In this document: piece after piece, positions 20,901-30,652 of the stretch
Layout of the letters: each line of letters starts with the position of its first letter
Position numbering within the stretch: the first letter of the stretch is position 1
NCBI RefSeq assembly: GCF_000002235.5
Contig: NW_022145601.1
Span: 24,398,848-24,462,847 of the forward strand
DNA length: 64,000 nt
Direction: 5' to 3'
From: Strongylocentrotus purpuratus
Taxonomy: Eukaryota > Echinodermata > Echinoidea > Camarodonta > Strongylocentrotidae
Position numbers and translations under genes: made by a program
Notes under the pieces: model-generated
The model's input: only the letters and a program-made list of their open reading frames with translations
Told to the model about the DNA's origin: nothing
Databases searched by the model: none

Positions 20901-23213
20901 TTAAGCTGAAAATAATTTGAGCAAACATTGTTATGGTTGATAGGAGACATGGTTTCTCACTTCTAGTATGTCACAAAACTTGCCCAAACCCTATAGAATG
21001 ATCCATCTTGTTATGTAATATGTCCATACTTGTTCTGTTGTCTTTAATCTTTTTCCTTTTTTCTTTTCTGCTGGATAGGGCAAATTTCCAGAAAAGAATA
21101 CCAAGGCTGATGGGTATCACGGCGTAAGTCCTGTTGATGCATTCCCACCTCAAAATGATTATGGTGAGTTTATTTTCTTTCTATTCTACACTGTGTTAGC
21201 TTTCAATTCTAGTCAAAATCGTGTTGATTTGAAGTTGATGAGTGGCATGTTGCTGTCTTTGCCTCTCTGCACAGTTGCTTTTTTGCCATTTGTGCTCTTT
21301 TCCACATAACAACAGGAACCAATTGACGGAAGAATTACTTTGTGCAGCATGAAAATGACCCAACTCTTGTCTTGATTGGCTCCATGACAACCCTTTTTAC
21401 AATTTTATAGATTAATCTTGCCCTGGAAATAAACAATCTTGAAGCTTTTGGTATATATCTACATACCTGCCAACCCTTCTGAACAGTCTGGAATATTCTG
21501 ATTTTCTGGATTTTTAGGACCTGAAAATTCGGAATAAATCTGATTTTTGATTTGTTTTTGTGCTAATACGGTAAGCCAAATTAAGCTTTTTTTTTAATCA
21601 TGGGCTGGTGGGTGCGTTGAAGGCTGCATGATCGAGCAGCGAATTTGTGTTAGCTTTTTGGTACAGATTTACCGCGTATTGCCAGTTACACTGCCGCTGC
21701 AAGTGCAATTTCTTATTTTCAAAGGCATACCGTGCTAAAAATTCTTAATTCTTATTTTCAAATGTTGGCAGGTATGTATCTATCCTATGATAAATACAGT
21801 GTGGCACAGGGTGATTGTGTATGTGGCATGTAAAAAGTTAATGGCTCGATATTCACCAGAATCTTGACAGACCTCTCAGAAGGCACAAAATTTGTTGCTG
21901 AAAACCAATATCTCTGTACAAGTGGGGTTTAGTGTGTGTGTGTCAAATATAACTTGCATTACAATTAGAAAGGTATGCTGCCTTTAATTTTGTCACCAGT
22001 ACATTTTGTCCAACAAGTTTGAATTATCCATAATAAATGAGGAATGAATACTAACACAAGTAATATTCATAGTATACACCAGTCCTGTACATGTATATGT
22101 ATATTTTTAATGTTAGAAAATGCCTTGATCGTTATTTTGAGCCCAATCTCAGTTGTTTATTTTACAATTTGGACGTCTTTTCTATGATACACATACAACA
22201 TGTAATCACTCTGTGTATGGTGCTTTATAAATTCTGAATTCTCATTCTTTTGCTGATTTATTCAATAACCTCTCAATGCTTTGGTAGATCTGTATGACAT
22301 GATCGGCAACGTCTGGGAGTGGACGTCGACTAAATTCAGTGCCACGCCCAGTGCCAAAGATGACGCCCCCTCCCCTGCCGGAGAAGAGGAGAACCCCTCC
22401 CAGGTGCGCTTTGTCTTGAGGGGAGGCTCATACATCGACTCCAAAGATGGAAAATTCAACCATGCTACTAGAGTCACAACAAGGTTGGCATTATTATTTT
22501 TTTCTTCTCAATAGAGCAGTTCACGGTTTATTAGCACATGTCCCAAATGTCCCCAAATATCCCCAGATCTTCAAAATATGAGGATCCACTTTGTACATTT
22601 TGAAATAATCACTCCTATAACGATAGAGGTGCTACATAGTGAATATAGTGAATACTCTCTTAACAGAGGAGGAGGAGGCACGATAGCTCAGTTGGTAGAG
22701 CAGTGGTCTCGTAATCCAGCAACCCGGGTTTGAAACCAAGTCGATGCGCTAGTGCCCTTTGGTAAGGATTAATCCTCATTACTAGGTCTCTCGGAGAGGA
22801 CCTAAATCTGTCGGCCGTCTGGTTGCTTACTAACAAGCATTTATGCTTTCTTAGCAGTCTAGTAAAATAAACACCACCACTTTTAACATTCTACTAGTAA
22901 TAAAAAAAACTTGTAATAAGATCAGGAGTAAGATTAGAACCGTTTCCATTTTTTCCCTTTCTCAAAATGTTCTTTTTTCAGAATGGGTAACGAAGCAGAC
23001 GCTGGCTCCGACAATTTAGGATTCCGATGTGCTGTCTCGTTACCTACTGGTACCAGCGAAAAGAAACCAAAGGGAAAGAAGAAGAACGCAGACAAGGTTG
23101 CAAAAGAAGAACCTACAGTGACGGAGCTTCCAGAGGGCGCCAAATTTGTGCGGCCAAACCCAGCAGATTTAAACGGGAAGGGAAAAAAGAAGAAGAATCG
23201 AAATGAACTTTAA
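8854..23213 (+). CDS. SUMF2: SUMF2-like inactive formylglycine-generating enzyme paralogue (9 coding exons)
   Basis: Exons 8854-8956, 13367-13529, 16064-16178, 16838-16882, 17602-17752, 20415-20470, 21079-21163, 22288-22483 and 22982-23213 join in phase into 381 codons plus TAA. Residues 1-28 form a signal peptide (hydrophobic core [19 protein letters not shown]). The rest is an FGE-sulfatase domain: [108 protein letters not shown]1 uses two cysteines after RGGSY to oxidise sulfatase cysteine to formylglycine; here those positions hold other residues, as in SUMF2, so the protein should be non-catalytic. Vertebrate SUMF2 acts in the ER lumen, binds sulfatases and SUMF1 and dampens activation (family knowledge). 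About 55 extra residues, lysine-rich, follow the domain and end RNEL, a plausible KDEL-type ER retrieval signal. Vertebrate SUMF2 has about 300 residues. Confidence 0.95.
9328..9702 (-). mobile_element. tRNA-derived SINE
   Basis: Read on the minus strand, the head (about 9702 down to 9630) has a polymerase III A box (GGCTCAGTCGG) and B box (GGTTCGACTCC) in tRNA-like spacing, preceded by GGCGAGTT. A tRNA-unrelated body follows, and the element ends CTGCAAGAATCTTCAGTATT and a (GAA)n tail. It lies antisense in SUMF2 intron 1. A related fragment is at 56640-56830. Confidence 0.85.
9853..10122. mobile_element. MITE-like element with GGTACTCA/TGAGTACC ends
   Basis: A run of G leads into GGTACTCACAT at the left, and ATATGAGTACC leads into a run of C at the right, making inverted ends including the homopolymers. 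The interior is A/T rich with GAAAAAT motifs. It lies in SUMF2 intron 1. Confidence 0.55.
10410..10920 (+). mobile_element. Non-LTR retrotransposon 3' end (ORF2 C terminus plus 3' tail)
   Basis: The open frame encodes [20 protein letters not shown], later [20 protein letters not shown], then [19 protein letters not shown]. The L-x-W-x-S-L-x-x-R-R, the L-Y-K-I and the F-F-P-R-T-x-x-x-W-N-x-LP blocks are the usual C terminus of CR1/L2/Jockey-type ORF2 proteins. The 3' part ends CTGCAAGAATCTTCAGCAGT and (GAA)n. The element is 5' truncated: no endonuclease or reverse-transcriptase domain precedes it. Confidence 0.8.
11265..11665 (+). repeat. Tandem repeat, three ~130-bp units
   Basis: Units start at about 11265, 11401 and 11526, each with TAGAATACCC, CTGGGCTGG, an A run, AACTTAGAAA and CTTCAGTGATTTT, ending CTTATTCTT. 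The third is the most diverged. It lies in SUMF2 intron 1 with no coding content. Confidence 0.8.
13171..13325. mobile_element. TA-flanked MITE next to the SUMF2 exon 2 acceptor
   Basis: CAGTCAAACCTG at the left and CAGGTTTGACTG at the right are perfect inverted ends, with TA on both sides (13169-13170 and 13326-13327). This fits a Tc1/mariner-type non-autonomous element of 155 bp. The interior has two TTTCCCTTG blocks. The right end is 41 bp from the exon 2 start. Confidence 0.75.
13367..13529 (+). CDS. SUMF2: SUMF2 coding exon 2
   Basis: Acceptor TTCTCTCTAG, donor GTAAAG. Encodes [40 protein letters not shown] and [14 protein letters not shown]: the first strands of the FGE domain with the GG-x-F-x-MG motif. 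Confidence 0.95.
14491..14860. mobile_element. MITE with AAAGGTAAAGACCAGT ends
   Basis: Left end AAAGGTAAAGACCAGT (14491-14506) and right end ACTGGTCTTTACCTTT (14845-14860) are perfect inverted repeats. The left half (ATGCGATTGCATTGTGAAAG ... CACAGAAAGATGTATATGGG) is homologous to 15217-15395, so it is related to the element at 15196-15588. SUMF2 intron 2. Confidence 0.75.
15196..15588. mobile_element. MITE with AGATAAACTTGAGTTCTGGT ends
   Basis: AGATAAACTTGAGTTCTGGT plus AA (15199-15220) is the exact inverse of the right end (15564-15585); with one mismatch the ends extend to 15196 and 15588. TA flanks both sides. The interior left half matches the element at 14491-14860, but the ends differ. 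Confidence 0.75.
16064..16178 (+). CDS. SUMF2: SUMF2 coding exon 3
   Basis: Acceptor CATTCTTCTAG, donor GTAAGT. Encodes [20 protein letters not shown] then [18 protein letters not shown], matching the F-V-x-x-x-K-Y-x-T-x-A-E block of SUMF2. Confidence 0.95.
16838..16882 (+). CDS. SUMF2: SUMF2 coding exon 4 (45 bp)
   Basis: A 15-codon microexon, [15 protein letters not shown], phase 0 at both ends, between TTGCTTTAG and GTAAGA. The WW-x-PV-x-x-A-x-WR pattern is typical of the family. Confidence 0.93.
17602..17752 (+). CDS. SUMF2: SUMF2 coding exon 5
   Basis: Acceptor GTTTTTAG, donor GTGAGT. Encodes [40 protein letters not shown] and [10 protein letters not shown]. The last 90 bp has decayed tandem copies downstream in the intron (17848-17939 and 18041-18109). 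Confidence 0.95.
17786..17821 (+). other. Reverse-transcriptase-like motif ([12 protein letters not shown])
   Basis: Just after the SUMF2 exon 5 donor, one frame reads [13 protein letters not shown], the signature block of non-LTR reverse transcriptases. Only about 12 residues match before the frame departs. Related stretches recur at about 17967 ([10 protein letters not shown]) and at 20108-20152 ([15 protein letters not shown]). It may be a fragment of a LINE caught up in the local duplications. Confidence 0.45.
17848..17939 (+). pseudogene. Duplicate of SUMF2 exon 5 (copy 2)
   Basis: Nearly identical to the last 90 bp of exon 5. In the exon frame it reads [20 protein letters not shown] then FAARGSLE and is followed by an intact GTGAGT donor. 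No convincing branch point and polypyrimidine tract precede it (nearest TTTGACTAG), so splicing to it is unlikely but not excluded. Confidence 0.75.
18041..18109 (+). pseudogene. Duplicate of SUMF2 exon 5 (copy 3)
   Basis: Older copy. In the exon frame it reads [19 protein letters not shown] and the donor is GCGAGA instead of GTGAGT. The EAEWE and RGGLEG residues fit the family consensus better than the used exon (EPEWE, RGSLEG). A 15-bp trace of a fourth copy is at 20036-20050. Confidence 0.65.
18235..20000. repeat. 1.77-kb near-palindrome (inverted repeat, arms ~715 bp)
   Basis: The left arm starts GGGTCATTCCATGTCAAATC (18235) and runs to about 18952. The right arm runs from about 19290 and ends GATTTGACATGGAATGACCC (20000). 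Shared blocks include GAGGTCAAAGTACCCC and CCGACTCAGAGG with their complements, plus the NPL-unrelated AAACAAAAAA...CATGTGGAAGATGT segment. The central loop (18953-19289) is a minisatellite of GGGGTAATT(G/T)TCC units with long G or C runs. It lies in SUMF2 intron 5 and would fold into a long hairpin in the pre-mRNA. It is probably a foldback transposon. Confidence 0.9.
20415..20470 (+). CDS. SUMF2: SUMF2 coding exon 6
   Basis: Acceptor TACTTTACAG, donor GTGATA. Encodes [19 protein letters not shown], with the conserved YPWG and N-x-W of the domain. Confidence 0.95.
21079..21163 (+). CDS. SUMF2: SUMF2 coding exon 7
   Basis: Acceptor GCTGGATAG, donor GTGAGT. Encodes [20 protein letters not shown] then AFPPQNDY, including the invariant D/NG-x-x-G-x-x-PV motif. 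Confidence 0.95.
22288..22483 (+). CDS. SUMF2: SUMF2 coding exon 8 (region of the lost catalytic cysteines)
   Basis: Acceptor TTTGGTAG, donor GTTGGC. Encodes [20 protein letters not shown], an acidic/Pro-rich insert ([19 protein letters not shown]), then [26 protein letters not shown]. After RGGSY the SUMF1 enzyme has C...C; here there is no cysteine. The insert before VRFVLRGG is longer than I recall in vertebrate SUMF2. Confidence 0.95.
22676..22870 (+). mobile_element. tRNA-derived SINE
   Basis: GGCACGATAGCTCAGTTGGT AGAGC is a clear A box region and GGGTTTGAAACC a B box, about 30 bp apart, followed by a tRNA-unrelated body (GTCTCTCGGAGAGGACCTAA). The acceptor-stem end of a real tRNA is absent. 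It lies in SUMF2 intron 8. Confidence 0.8.
22982..23213 (+). CDS. SUMF2: SUMF2 coding exon 9 with lysine-rich tail and RNEL end
   Basis: Acceptor TTCTTTTTTCAG. Encodes [20 protein letters not shown], which closes the FGE domain, then a polar tail rich in lysine ([21 protein letters not shown]) and TAA at 23211-23213. The RNEL terminus resembles K/R-[DN]-E-L retrieval signals. Confidence 0.95.
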
Positions 23214-23450
23214 TGAAAATTTCCTGTTATTAGTTTTAGTTATTAACCAATTTCAATTCGGTAGCAATACATGTACAATCCAAGGAAGAGGTTTACAGTG
23301 TTGTATTTCAGGGTTTCCTTCTAAACTGAGATGAACTTTAATGAAAATTCCCTATTATTAGTTTTAGTTATTAACCAATTATAAATCGGTAGTAATACAA
23401 TCCAAGGAAGAGGTTTACAGTACTGTATTTCAGGGTTTGCTTTTTCTCCT
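23202..23450 (+). repeat. Tandem duplication spanning the SUMF2 stop codon
   Basis: ATGAACTTTAATGAAAATT and the following ~125 bp (TAGTTTTAGTTATTAACCAA, ATCCAAGGAAGAGGTTTACA) are repeated from about 23330. Both copies carry the last codons GAA CTT TAA. The second copy lies in the 3' UTR. Confidence 0.85.
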
Positions 23451-23876
23451 CTTTACTACTGAATTGACCAAATTTACGTAGGTTTAACAAAGGATCTCCC
23501 AGTTACTGTTAAAAGCTAATGTTTAGCAAAGCTGGTGCTATTTCTGTAACATGTTTTAATGGGCTGTCCTAAAAAATGAGACTTGTGGCGGTTTCTTGCA
23601 GCAAGTCCCAAGTTCTCCATATTTTGCTCATTATGATGTAATTGAATCTGGAGCATAAATAATACATATAAATGTCAAACTGAGGGTAATTCCACCAGGA
23701 GAAATAGCTGCACAAAATTGTTTAATGTGATTTTATTTAATATAGATGTATATGAATATTTATTTTTAGAGCAACTAATGTCTTTTTCTCAAAGAGGTAT
23801 AGAATAAGTGTTGTCAGGAAGAGAACATCCCTCCACTTCCATGTAAACCTCTCCTTGGATCTCATTGGGAAAAAAT

Positions 23877-23882
23877 AATAAA
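23877..23882 (+). promoter_or_regulatory. Candidate poly(A) signal of SUMF2
   Basis: AATAAA, 664 bases after the stop codon, followed within 25 bases by GTGGTGG and within 30 by T-rich sequence. Further AATAAA motifs occur downstream, so the 3' end is not fixed. Confidence 0.4.
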
Positions 23883-24320
23883 TGTGGTGGACTTCAAAAG
23901 TATGTTTTTTGTTTATTAGCTATGTACAGGTGTTTGTTACTTTTGTGTCAATGTAGCAAATATCATAGTCATAGTTTATTGTTTATTTTCTATTGGTGCC
24001 TTTAATAGCATTTACCAAATTTATATTAGGAATTTTTCTGGTGGATTTATATACAGTGTAAATGTTCTTTCCCTGTTCAAGCAAAAGTTGGAAAGTCAGT
24101 TGAGAACAAATCATTTCATTAAAAAACACATGGGATCAGAAGGGTGTCATTAGTCTGTCGGTCTTTGATATTTCTATATTTAAGTTGTAAAAGATTTAAC
24201 AAATTTAAAGAAATTGCCGAAAAGCAGGCTCTTTACAAGTACATGTGATATTGTATTATCCCATGAATTGAATTAACATTCTTCTGAGTCTTTTTGGACA
24301 TCGTATGGTATGTTTTGATA

Positions 24321-24655
24321 CAGGGGGTGTTTCACAAAGATCATAAGTTCAACTTATCTGTATTTACTTATCTCTAACTTGGATTTAACATTTATGGAAA
24401 GCCATTGGTACCTACACTGTATGCAAATATTTCGTAAAAACTATTTTTAAAGGCATAAAATGTTGATTAAAATCATTCATAATTTCTGTTATCAAAGAGA
24501 TTTCCTGTTCTTGATGTGGAATTTATAAAATGTCTAAAATACTTGAATTTTTGCTTTTGAATATATTTTATTTTAAGGCTACAAATGGTTCTCCATAACT
24601 TTAAAGTCCAACTTTGAATAAGTTTGACTTAGGATCTTTTTTAAACATCCCCCTG
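24321..24655. mobile_element. MITE with CAGGGGGTGTTT ends
   Basis: Left end CAGGGGGTGTTTCACAAAGA and right end ATCTTTTTTAAACATCCCCC TG are inverted with a few mismatches. Next to each, inside, are TAAGTTCAACTTA-like and AAGTTTGACTTAG-like blocks. About 335 bp. Confidence 0.6.
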
Positions 24656-25033
24656 CTGACTCAATGTACATGTAGGTGTGTTTTCAACTGTTGGGATAGA
24701 CTTTACAGAATACATGTGACATTTCTAATGTTATTTCTATGAAGGTGATGGTATTCATATCTTTTTTTTTACAAGTGAACTTAAAGTTATTTACTCTCTA
24801 TTAACTCCCACCTTTTTTGTGTGGTTCTCTAACCCCTAAATGCGATGCTTGGCCAAAACTGTTACCCCTTGTTGGCAACTATCTGTTAATTTAAATGGGA
24901 TCAGTTTCATGTATGAACCAGTCATTACCCTGTGAAAATACAAAATTATTCCCATAGGGGTCTTGACCCTCCAGTTAAGACCTATATATACTGCTCCTTT
25001 TTCTTGGATTTTTTCCTCCAATAATTTGTCCTT

Positions 25034-25119
25034 GTTTTCACGAAGTGACGGTAGTGAGGAAAATCATAACGCAAAGTGAATGCAATTTTTGTTCACTCCC
25101 ATCACTTCGTGAAAACAGC
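25034..25119. repeat. Short inverted repeat (86 bp)
   Basis: GTTTTCACGAAGTGA near the left end and TCACTTCGTGAAAAC at the right are perfect inverses around a ~55-bp A/T-rich centre. It is probably a small MITE. Confidence 0.65.
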
Positions 25120-27969
25120 GACGCATTGTGAAGATTGGTAGTAATCCTGAAAAACAAGTTGTTCTGCTCTATTCTATTATTACAACTGATAGAAGTACCG
25201 GTATTGTACAAAGGGTATTCACTCAATGGACCTGTTTGTTAACTCCTCATGGGAATAACCGATACATTTCGTTAAATTTGGCAAGAAAAGGCATGTTCAT
25301 GTATCTGAAATGAATCTTTATGTATAAATTGTACATGTTAACAAAGAACTATTTCACATTGCAAATAAAACTATTGCCAGTTTGTTAGGATATATGAAAG
25401 AACCTTCTATGACAATATTGTAAAAGCTGATGTACACCTGTACTCATACATGCACATGAAATGTCAGTTCAAAGACAGTGTACCAAGTAGTATAATCATT
25501 TTTTATAAATGTAACGCTTCCTGGGAGAAATTTCAATAGTTTGAACATATTTGTGGCTTACACCCAGTAAATAAGATCGATTGATCAATCTGAAATTGAA
25601 AAACATGTCAGAAATATGTTCAAACTATAGTATAATCATGTTTGTCCAGAATTTCCATTCAGTGAACCACAATTTGTATTATAGCATACAACTAGCAATA
25701 AATATAACTGTACAACAGTATGTAATTTGTTAAATTTTCAAAGGCTGATATAGAGGATATTTTTGATAATCTTCAATATTGTTTGAAGGCAGTAATACAT
25801 TGTAACAATGTGTATACATACCATGTACCAATCATGATAACAAATTGGTCTTCCATTTCATGCATGAAAAAATGGTAGCGTAATAAAGTTGGTTCGCGGC
25901 TTACATTCTTCCACAAGAAATCATTCAATCAAATAAGAATTAGTAATTATGTTGGTGATTTAAGACCATTTATGTTCCCATATGGTGAATTAAGAATCAA
26001 TTTGAACCCACATTCAGCTAAAATTTAAAGGGAGATCCAATTTTGATAACCTTTGGCTTTAAATCATGTGGAGATACACTCGAGCAGGTACAAATAACGA
26101 AGGCTGGATCCGTTTCGAATTTGTCTTTTAAGTACAGGCATGTTTGTTGATAGAAGAACCTCGTTTTTGGCTGGCTAGACACTAAAAGTTACCGGTAAGC
26201 TTAAATGAAATTCAAGACTGCCTTATACTGGAATTTGTTGTATGCAAAGGTTTAGTATATGAAGGGGTTTTGTGAATTTTTAAATTAAAGGATAGAGTGG
26301 AGATTTCAGGTCTCAAAATATCCCTTTAGATTATCTAGTCTTTGAATAAATATTTTTTGAGTAATTTGAATTCCATTTTTCTATGGTGCTCATGTTACAA
26401 ATAGAAAATATTTCATTGACCTGAACATGTATTGCTCCACAAGAGGAACTTCATATACATGTATGTCAACATTTAAATATAAATGCCCTAAAGCATGTAG
26501 ATGATATGTGCTTTTAAAATACATACAGCAAATACCAGAGTGCTTATAATCTGTCAATTACCACCTTGAATTTCATTATGGATGTACATGTATCATCAAC
26601 TTACCTCTTTTTTGTTTAAAAAAATTTCAGATGTGATTAAATCATAAATTAATAAAAGCAAATAAACTTATCCCAACTGCCCATGCATTCATGTGATTTA
26701 TAATCATGTGATATTTAATGTGCATGAACATTTGAAAATGTATTTCTTCAGAGGCTAAGCAATTGCATTATGTTTTGTTATACAACCTAACATCAATAAA
26801 ATACAATTAGAATCTTTAATACTTGTGTGCTTGTTTGTGAAATCTTTGAACTCCAGTATGAGAAGGTGATAACTCTTGTCCCCATCCCAATGACTTTGGA
26901 CAGTTGCTGCTTAAACTGCCAACCCTGAAATGATTTTATTTTCCCTTAGTGATCTATTTCGATTCTCCCCCCTCAAAAAAAAGGAAGATATCCTTAATGA
27001 AAAGAATTACATCTTTGAAGGAAATGCACGTGCATGGAGTCTACACTGTGCACATGTCGATGTAGTTGTTAGCCGTCAGTAAAAACTACCCAAGCTCCAG
27101 CTGTGTATTGTGACCTGTTGTTGCAGCGCGTTATTAAATTTAAGAATATGACGAGAGAAAGGAAAGAAGTGAATGAGAGGACTGAAAGCTTCATGTAATA
27201 TTGAGTTATGGTATTAGTTGAAGAAAAAGTCACTCTAAAATGTTTATTCAGGCAGTTGATCTACATGTAGCATTAGAACTTGGAAAATATAAACAAACAA
27301 TAACTAGCTCAAAATTGCATGAACTAAAATAGAAGAAAAAGAATATCAATAGAGCGTGGGTTTTGCATGTGTTGAGATACACTTGATTAATTAAAAAAAA
27401 AAAAACTTTCTCTCCTCGTTATGAAAGCAAACATACTTTTCTACCATAACTACATGACAATTTATTTGTATTCTAGAAAAATTCAGTGTAACTTCCTCTT
27501 ATTCTATGAGAAATTATACTTTCCCAACAATAACAGAACTCAAATAATATACACTGTCCATTATACCTATAAGGAATGGATGGGATAAAATGGAGGAAAA
27601 ACAAAATCAGTCAATTTGGACTACAAAAGTGATACCAACTTTGTTATTTTATTTCAACATACAAATTGAAAAAGAAAAATCTTAACAAAGTGGCATATAG
27701 AACATAAACAACCTTGAAAATATCTACTAATCCCCTATAAATGTATTGATTAAAATGATATAGAATAGAAATATGAAATACATTATACCTTTACCAGTGT
27801 ACAAGTATCATACAAGTATCATATGAATCATGCAAGATATACAAATAATCATCTAATCAAAATACATTCTATTAGAAAATGTATTAAGATACAGGATGTC
27901 TAATTGACTTGCATAGTTCATATCACATCACCCATTATGTGCAGGCAAGCAAATTTAAGAGAAAACTAT

Positions 27970-28690
27970 TAATATTGAACTAGATACAAGCAAAATTGCA
28001 AATTCTTCTTGACATTTTATGAATAAAACTTTCCTTTATGACTTTACTCCATAACTTTTGAAGGCACATTACATGTTACAGACAGTTACACATTTGAATC
28101 ACTAACACACGATCCAATTACGTGAACTTTGGCAAGACATTAATCTATATTTGCTGTACAGCTTTTTCATTTACTTATATAGGTGAATGATTTTCCAATA
28201 GTAATTTCAATAGTCAGAATGCAAATTAGTTATATTAATTGTTGCTAGGTAGGACAAAAATTATGGCTCGTCCTACCTTACCACACGGATTGTAAGCAAT
28301 TCACATTCTGACTATTGAAATGCAATTATTTAAATTAAACAGGTGAATGAATTAATTTGTAACAAGTCGATTAAAAAAGACGTGTGCATTTAATTTGATT
28401 ACATTACGAAAATTGTTCAATTGGACAAGATACAAGCAAAATTGCAAATTCATCTAATAGAATTTTATGAAGAAAACTTTTCTATGAGTTGACTCCCTAA
28501 TTTTTCGAAGGCACATGACATTCAACATTTTTGAAGACTTGTCCTCTTCAGGTTTTTTTTAATGATACTAACAGTCACACACTTGGATCACTATCACAGA
28601 ATCAAAGTACATATACTTTGGCAAGACATTAATCTACATTTTCCTTACAACTTTTACATTTACAAGTAGATGTAGGTGAGGTGAATGATT
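27970..28690 (+). repeat. Diverged direct duplication flanking an inverted repeat
   Basis: About 27970-28200 and 28415-28690 share GATACAAGCAAAATTGCAAA, GAAGGCACAT and TTTGGCAAGACATTAATCTA in the same order. The second copy has an extra GACTTGTCCTCTTC insertion. TGGCAAGACATTAATCTACA also occurs in the SINE bodies at 33840-34010 and 34180-34385, so part of this duplication is SINE-derived. Confidence 0.65.
28206..28322. repeat. Short inverted repeat (117 bp)
   Basis: ATTTCAATAGTCAGAATG at the left and CATTCTGACTATTGAAAT at the right are perfect inverses. Inside, GGTAGGAC and GTCCTACC form a second pair, so the whole folds into a hairpin. Confidence 0.75.
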
Positions 28691-30500
28691 GCCTAATTGG
28701 GGGAAGTTCCTCAACAGCTTGAATGCCTCTGGTACTGGTGTGACATGGGTGTGGTTTCACTAAATCGTCATAAGTACAAGTTCATCCTATGATAAACACA
28801 CGATCAGTGAGATATCTGCGACCTTGTACTTTTTACAGTTTCATGAAACCCTGCCCAGTTGACAAAAATTACATAAATCTGTTGGTACCTGAAGTGGATA
28901 TCGTTCGCAATTGCACAAAATATAAATGTACAGGAAAAGTAATATTACTTTGATTGAGGCCTCCTTGTGGGCAACAAAACAACATTTCTTCTCCATAATA
29001 AAATAAACTTCACAACTGAAACTTAATAAAAAATAAAAATATACTCTAAAACAAATTATGGTGGATGTTTTCATATTGCTAAACAAATGGATACAAGAGT
29101 AACTGTAAAAAGGATAAAAATATAAAATATAAAGGTCAATAATTCTTGATTGTATTATACAGAAGTGAGTGCTCCTCAGCCGTGTACTTATTGTATTTAA
29201 TGCCCATTAATATGTTAGCTTCTGTGAAATATTCAACTCCTTGAACTATAAGCTCAATAAAAAATGATGATACAAATTCTTTTACGAATGCTTCCAATTT
29301 CTGCTCCAATGCCTCATTTTCTAATAAATAGAATTTTCGAAAAAAATAAAATCTGTATTCTTTTCTCTGCCATATATTTTAAATTTATATGATTTTATCC
29401 GACATGTATCTTTACTTGTCCTGTTAAAATATCATATTATAGCTTTTTTTTTTGATGAGGTAGAAATGCTTTTGAGATGTCACCCGTGAGATGTATTATT
29501 GTTTTTTTGAAAAGTTTGAGTATATATATTTCACTTCACTAGTTCATAATAGTTTTCTTTTATAAAGGAATGTTAATAAGACATTGAATACTCTTATTTT
29601 ATAAAATACATATATATAACAACTAATTCTTCATTAAAAAATAGTATCATTTTTTAAAAAAGATAAACCCATTGCTAATTTGAAATGAGTGAATCCTACA
29701 TTTATACTATGGAAAATACAGCATTGAGTTCAGTTATTAACAGGAAAACATGGATAAATCATTAAAGGAGATTTTAAGTACTATTGGGAATCTGGTTCAC
29801 ATGTATGATGCATTAACCTATTACCGGACACTTAACACTGTTTCTTTGTACTACAGAAAAGCTTTTCAATGGAATGTCTTGAAAAGTTGGTGACATACAA
29901 ATACAATACCGAATGAACTGAATGAAGTCCACTACCTTTGAGAGGAACTTCAAAACAATGGAACAATTCAAATTTTGTATGAGTACTTTGTCAACATTTC
30001 ATGCAATGTTTGAGCTCTGGCATTTCAGGCTAGCACTCATCACTCACAGAAACATTCCACACAAAAAAATGCATTAAAAATAACTGCCCCCATGACCTTT
30101 TCCAAAATTGCCAATAATAGTCACAGCAGCACGCCCCAAACACACACAAATAAAGTATTTAATTCTGGATTAAAAGATAGATCCAATATTTAAAAAGATG
30201 GCCCAAAAGAAACATTTATTTTTTCTCAATAAAAATAAAATCATCAATAAAAAGGAACTTTAATTTGATAGAGTTGTATATCAGTTTGTACAAGGAATGA
30301 AAATATAACAAAAATAAAAAAGAGATATCTAAGCACAATTTCAAAGGATTTTTTTTTTTACAGCAGTGACTACATTACTAAATAAGACAAATTAATTAAT
30401 AATTATTACACACCGAAGGAAGGAAGGAGCAAACAATTATGAAAGAATGCTTCGAAGCAAGGCTTGGTTGTTGCTTTGTTTGAAAAATGCTGTAAAAGGT

Positions 30501-30652
30501 TTACTGGATCCATTCAAAGAACCCCTCTGCTTGGAGATCCTTGCGTATCAGTTCACGCTCCTCTGGGGAGGGGTTGTGAAGAGGGGAACGGGCGGGGCCC
30601 ATCTCTGGTCCGACCAGTGACATGATGGCCTTGTTCGTGCCTGTGTGACCGC
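30501..30652 (-). CDS. NPL: NPL last exon
   Basis: Acceptor TTTGTATGCAG. Encodes GGHTGTNKAIMSLVGPEMGP, ARSPLHNPSPEERELIRKDL and QAEGFFEWIQ, then TAA at 30503-30501. G-x-x-x-x-KA-[IL]-M-x-L-x-x-x-x-MGP-x-R is the conserved C-terminal helix pair. Confidence 0.95.

Larger units (their letters stand above)
23214..30500. other. Intergenic region between convergent SUMF2 and NPL
   Basis: Holds both 3' UTRs, several short inverted-repeat elements (annotated separately) and a 230-bp duplication. I find no coding exon. Open frames here are all under 90 codons and low in complexity. The sequence is uniformly A/T rich. Confidence 0.55.

Noticed and set aside
22676..22750. A functional tRNA gene (A and B boxes)
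   Set aside because: The cloverleaf does not close with a 3' acceptor stem and the sequence continues into a SINE body. The same applies at 9630-9702, 33950-34010 and 34165-34230.
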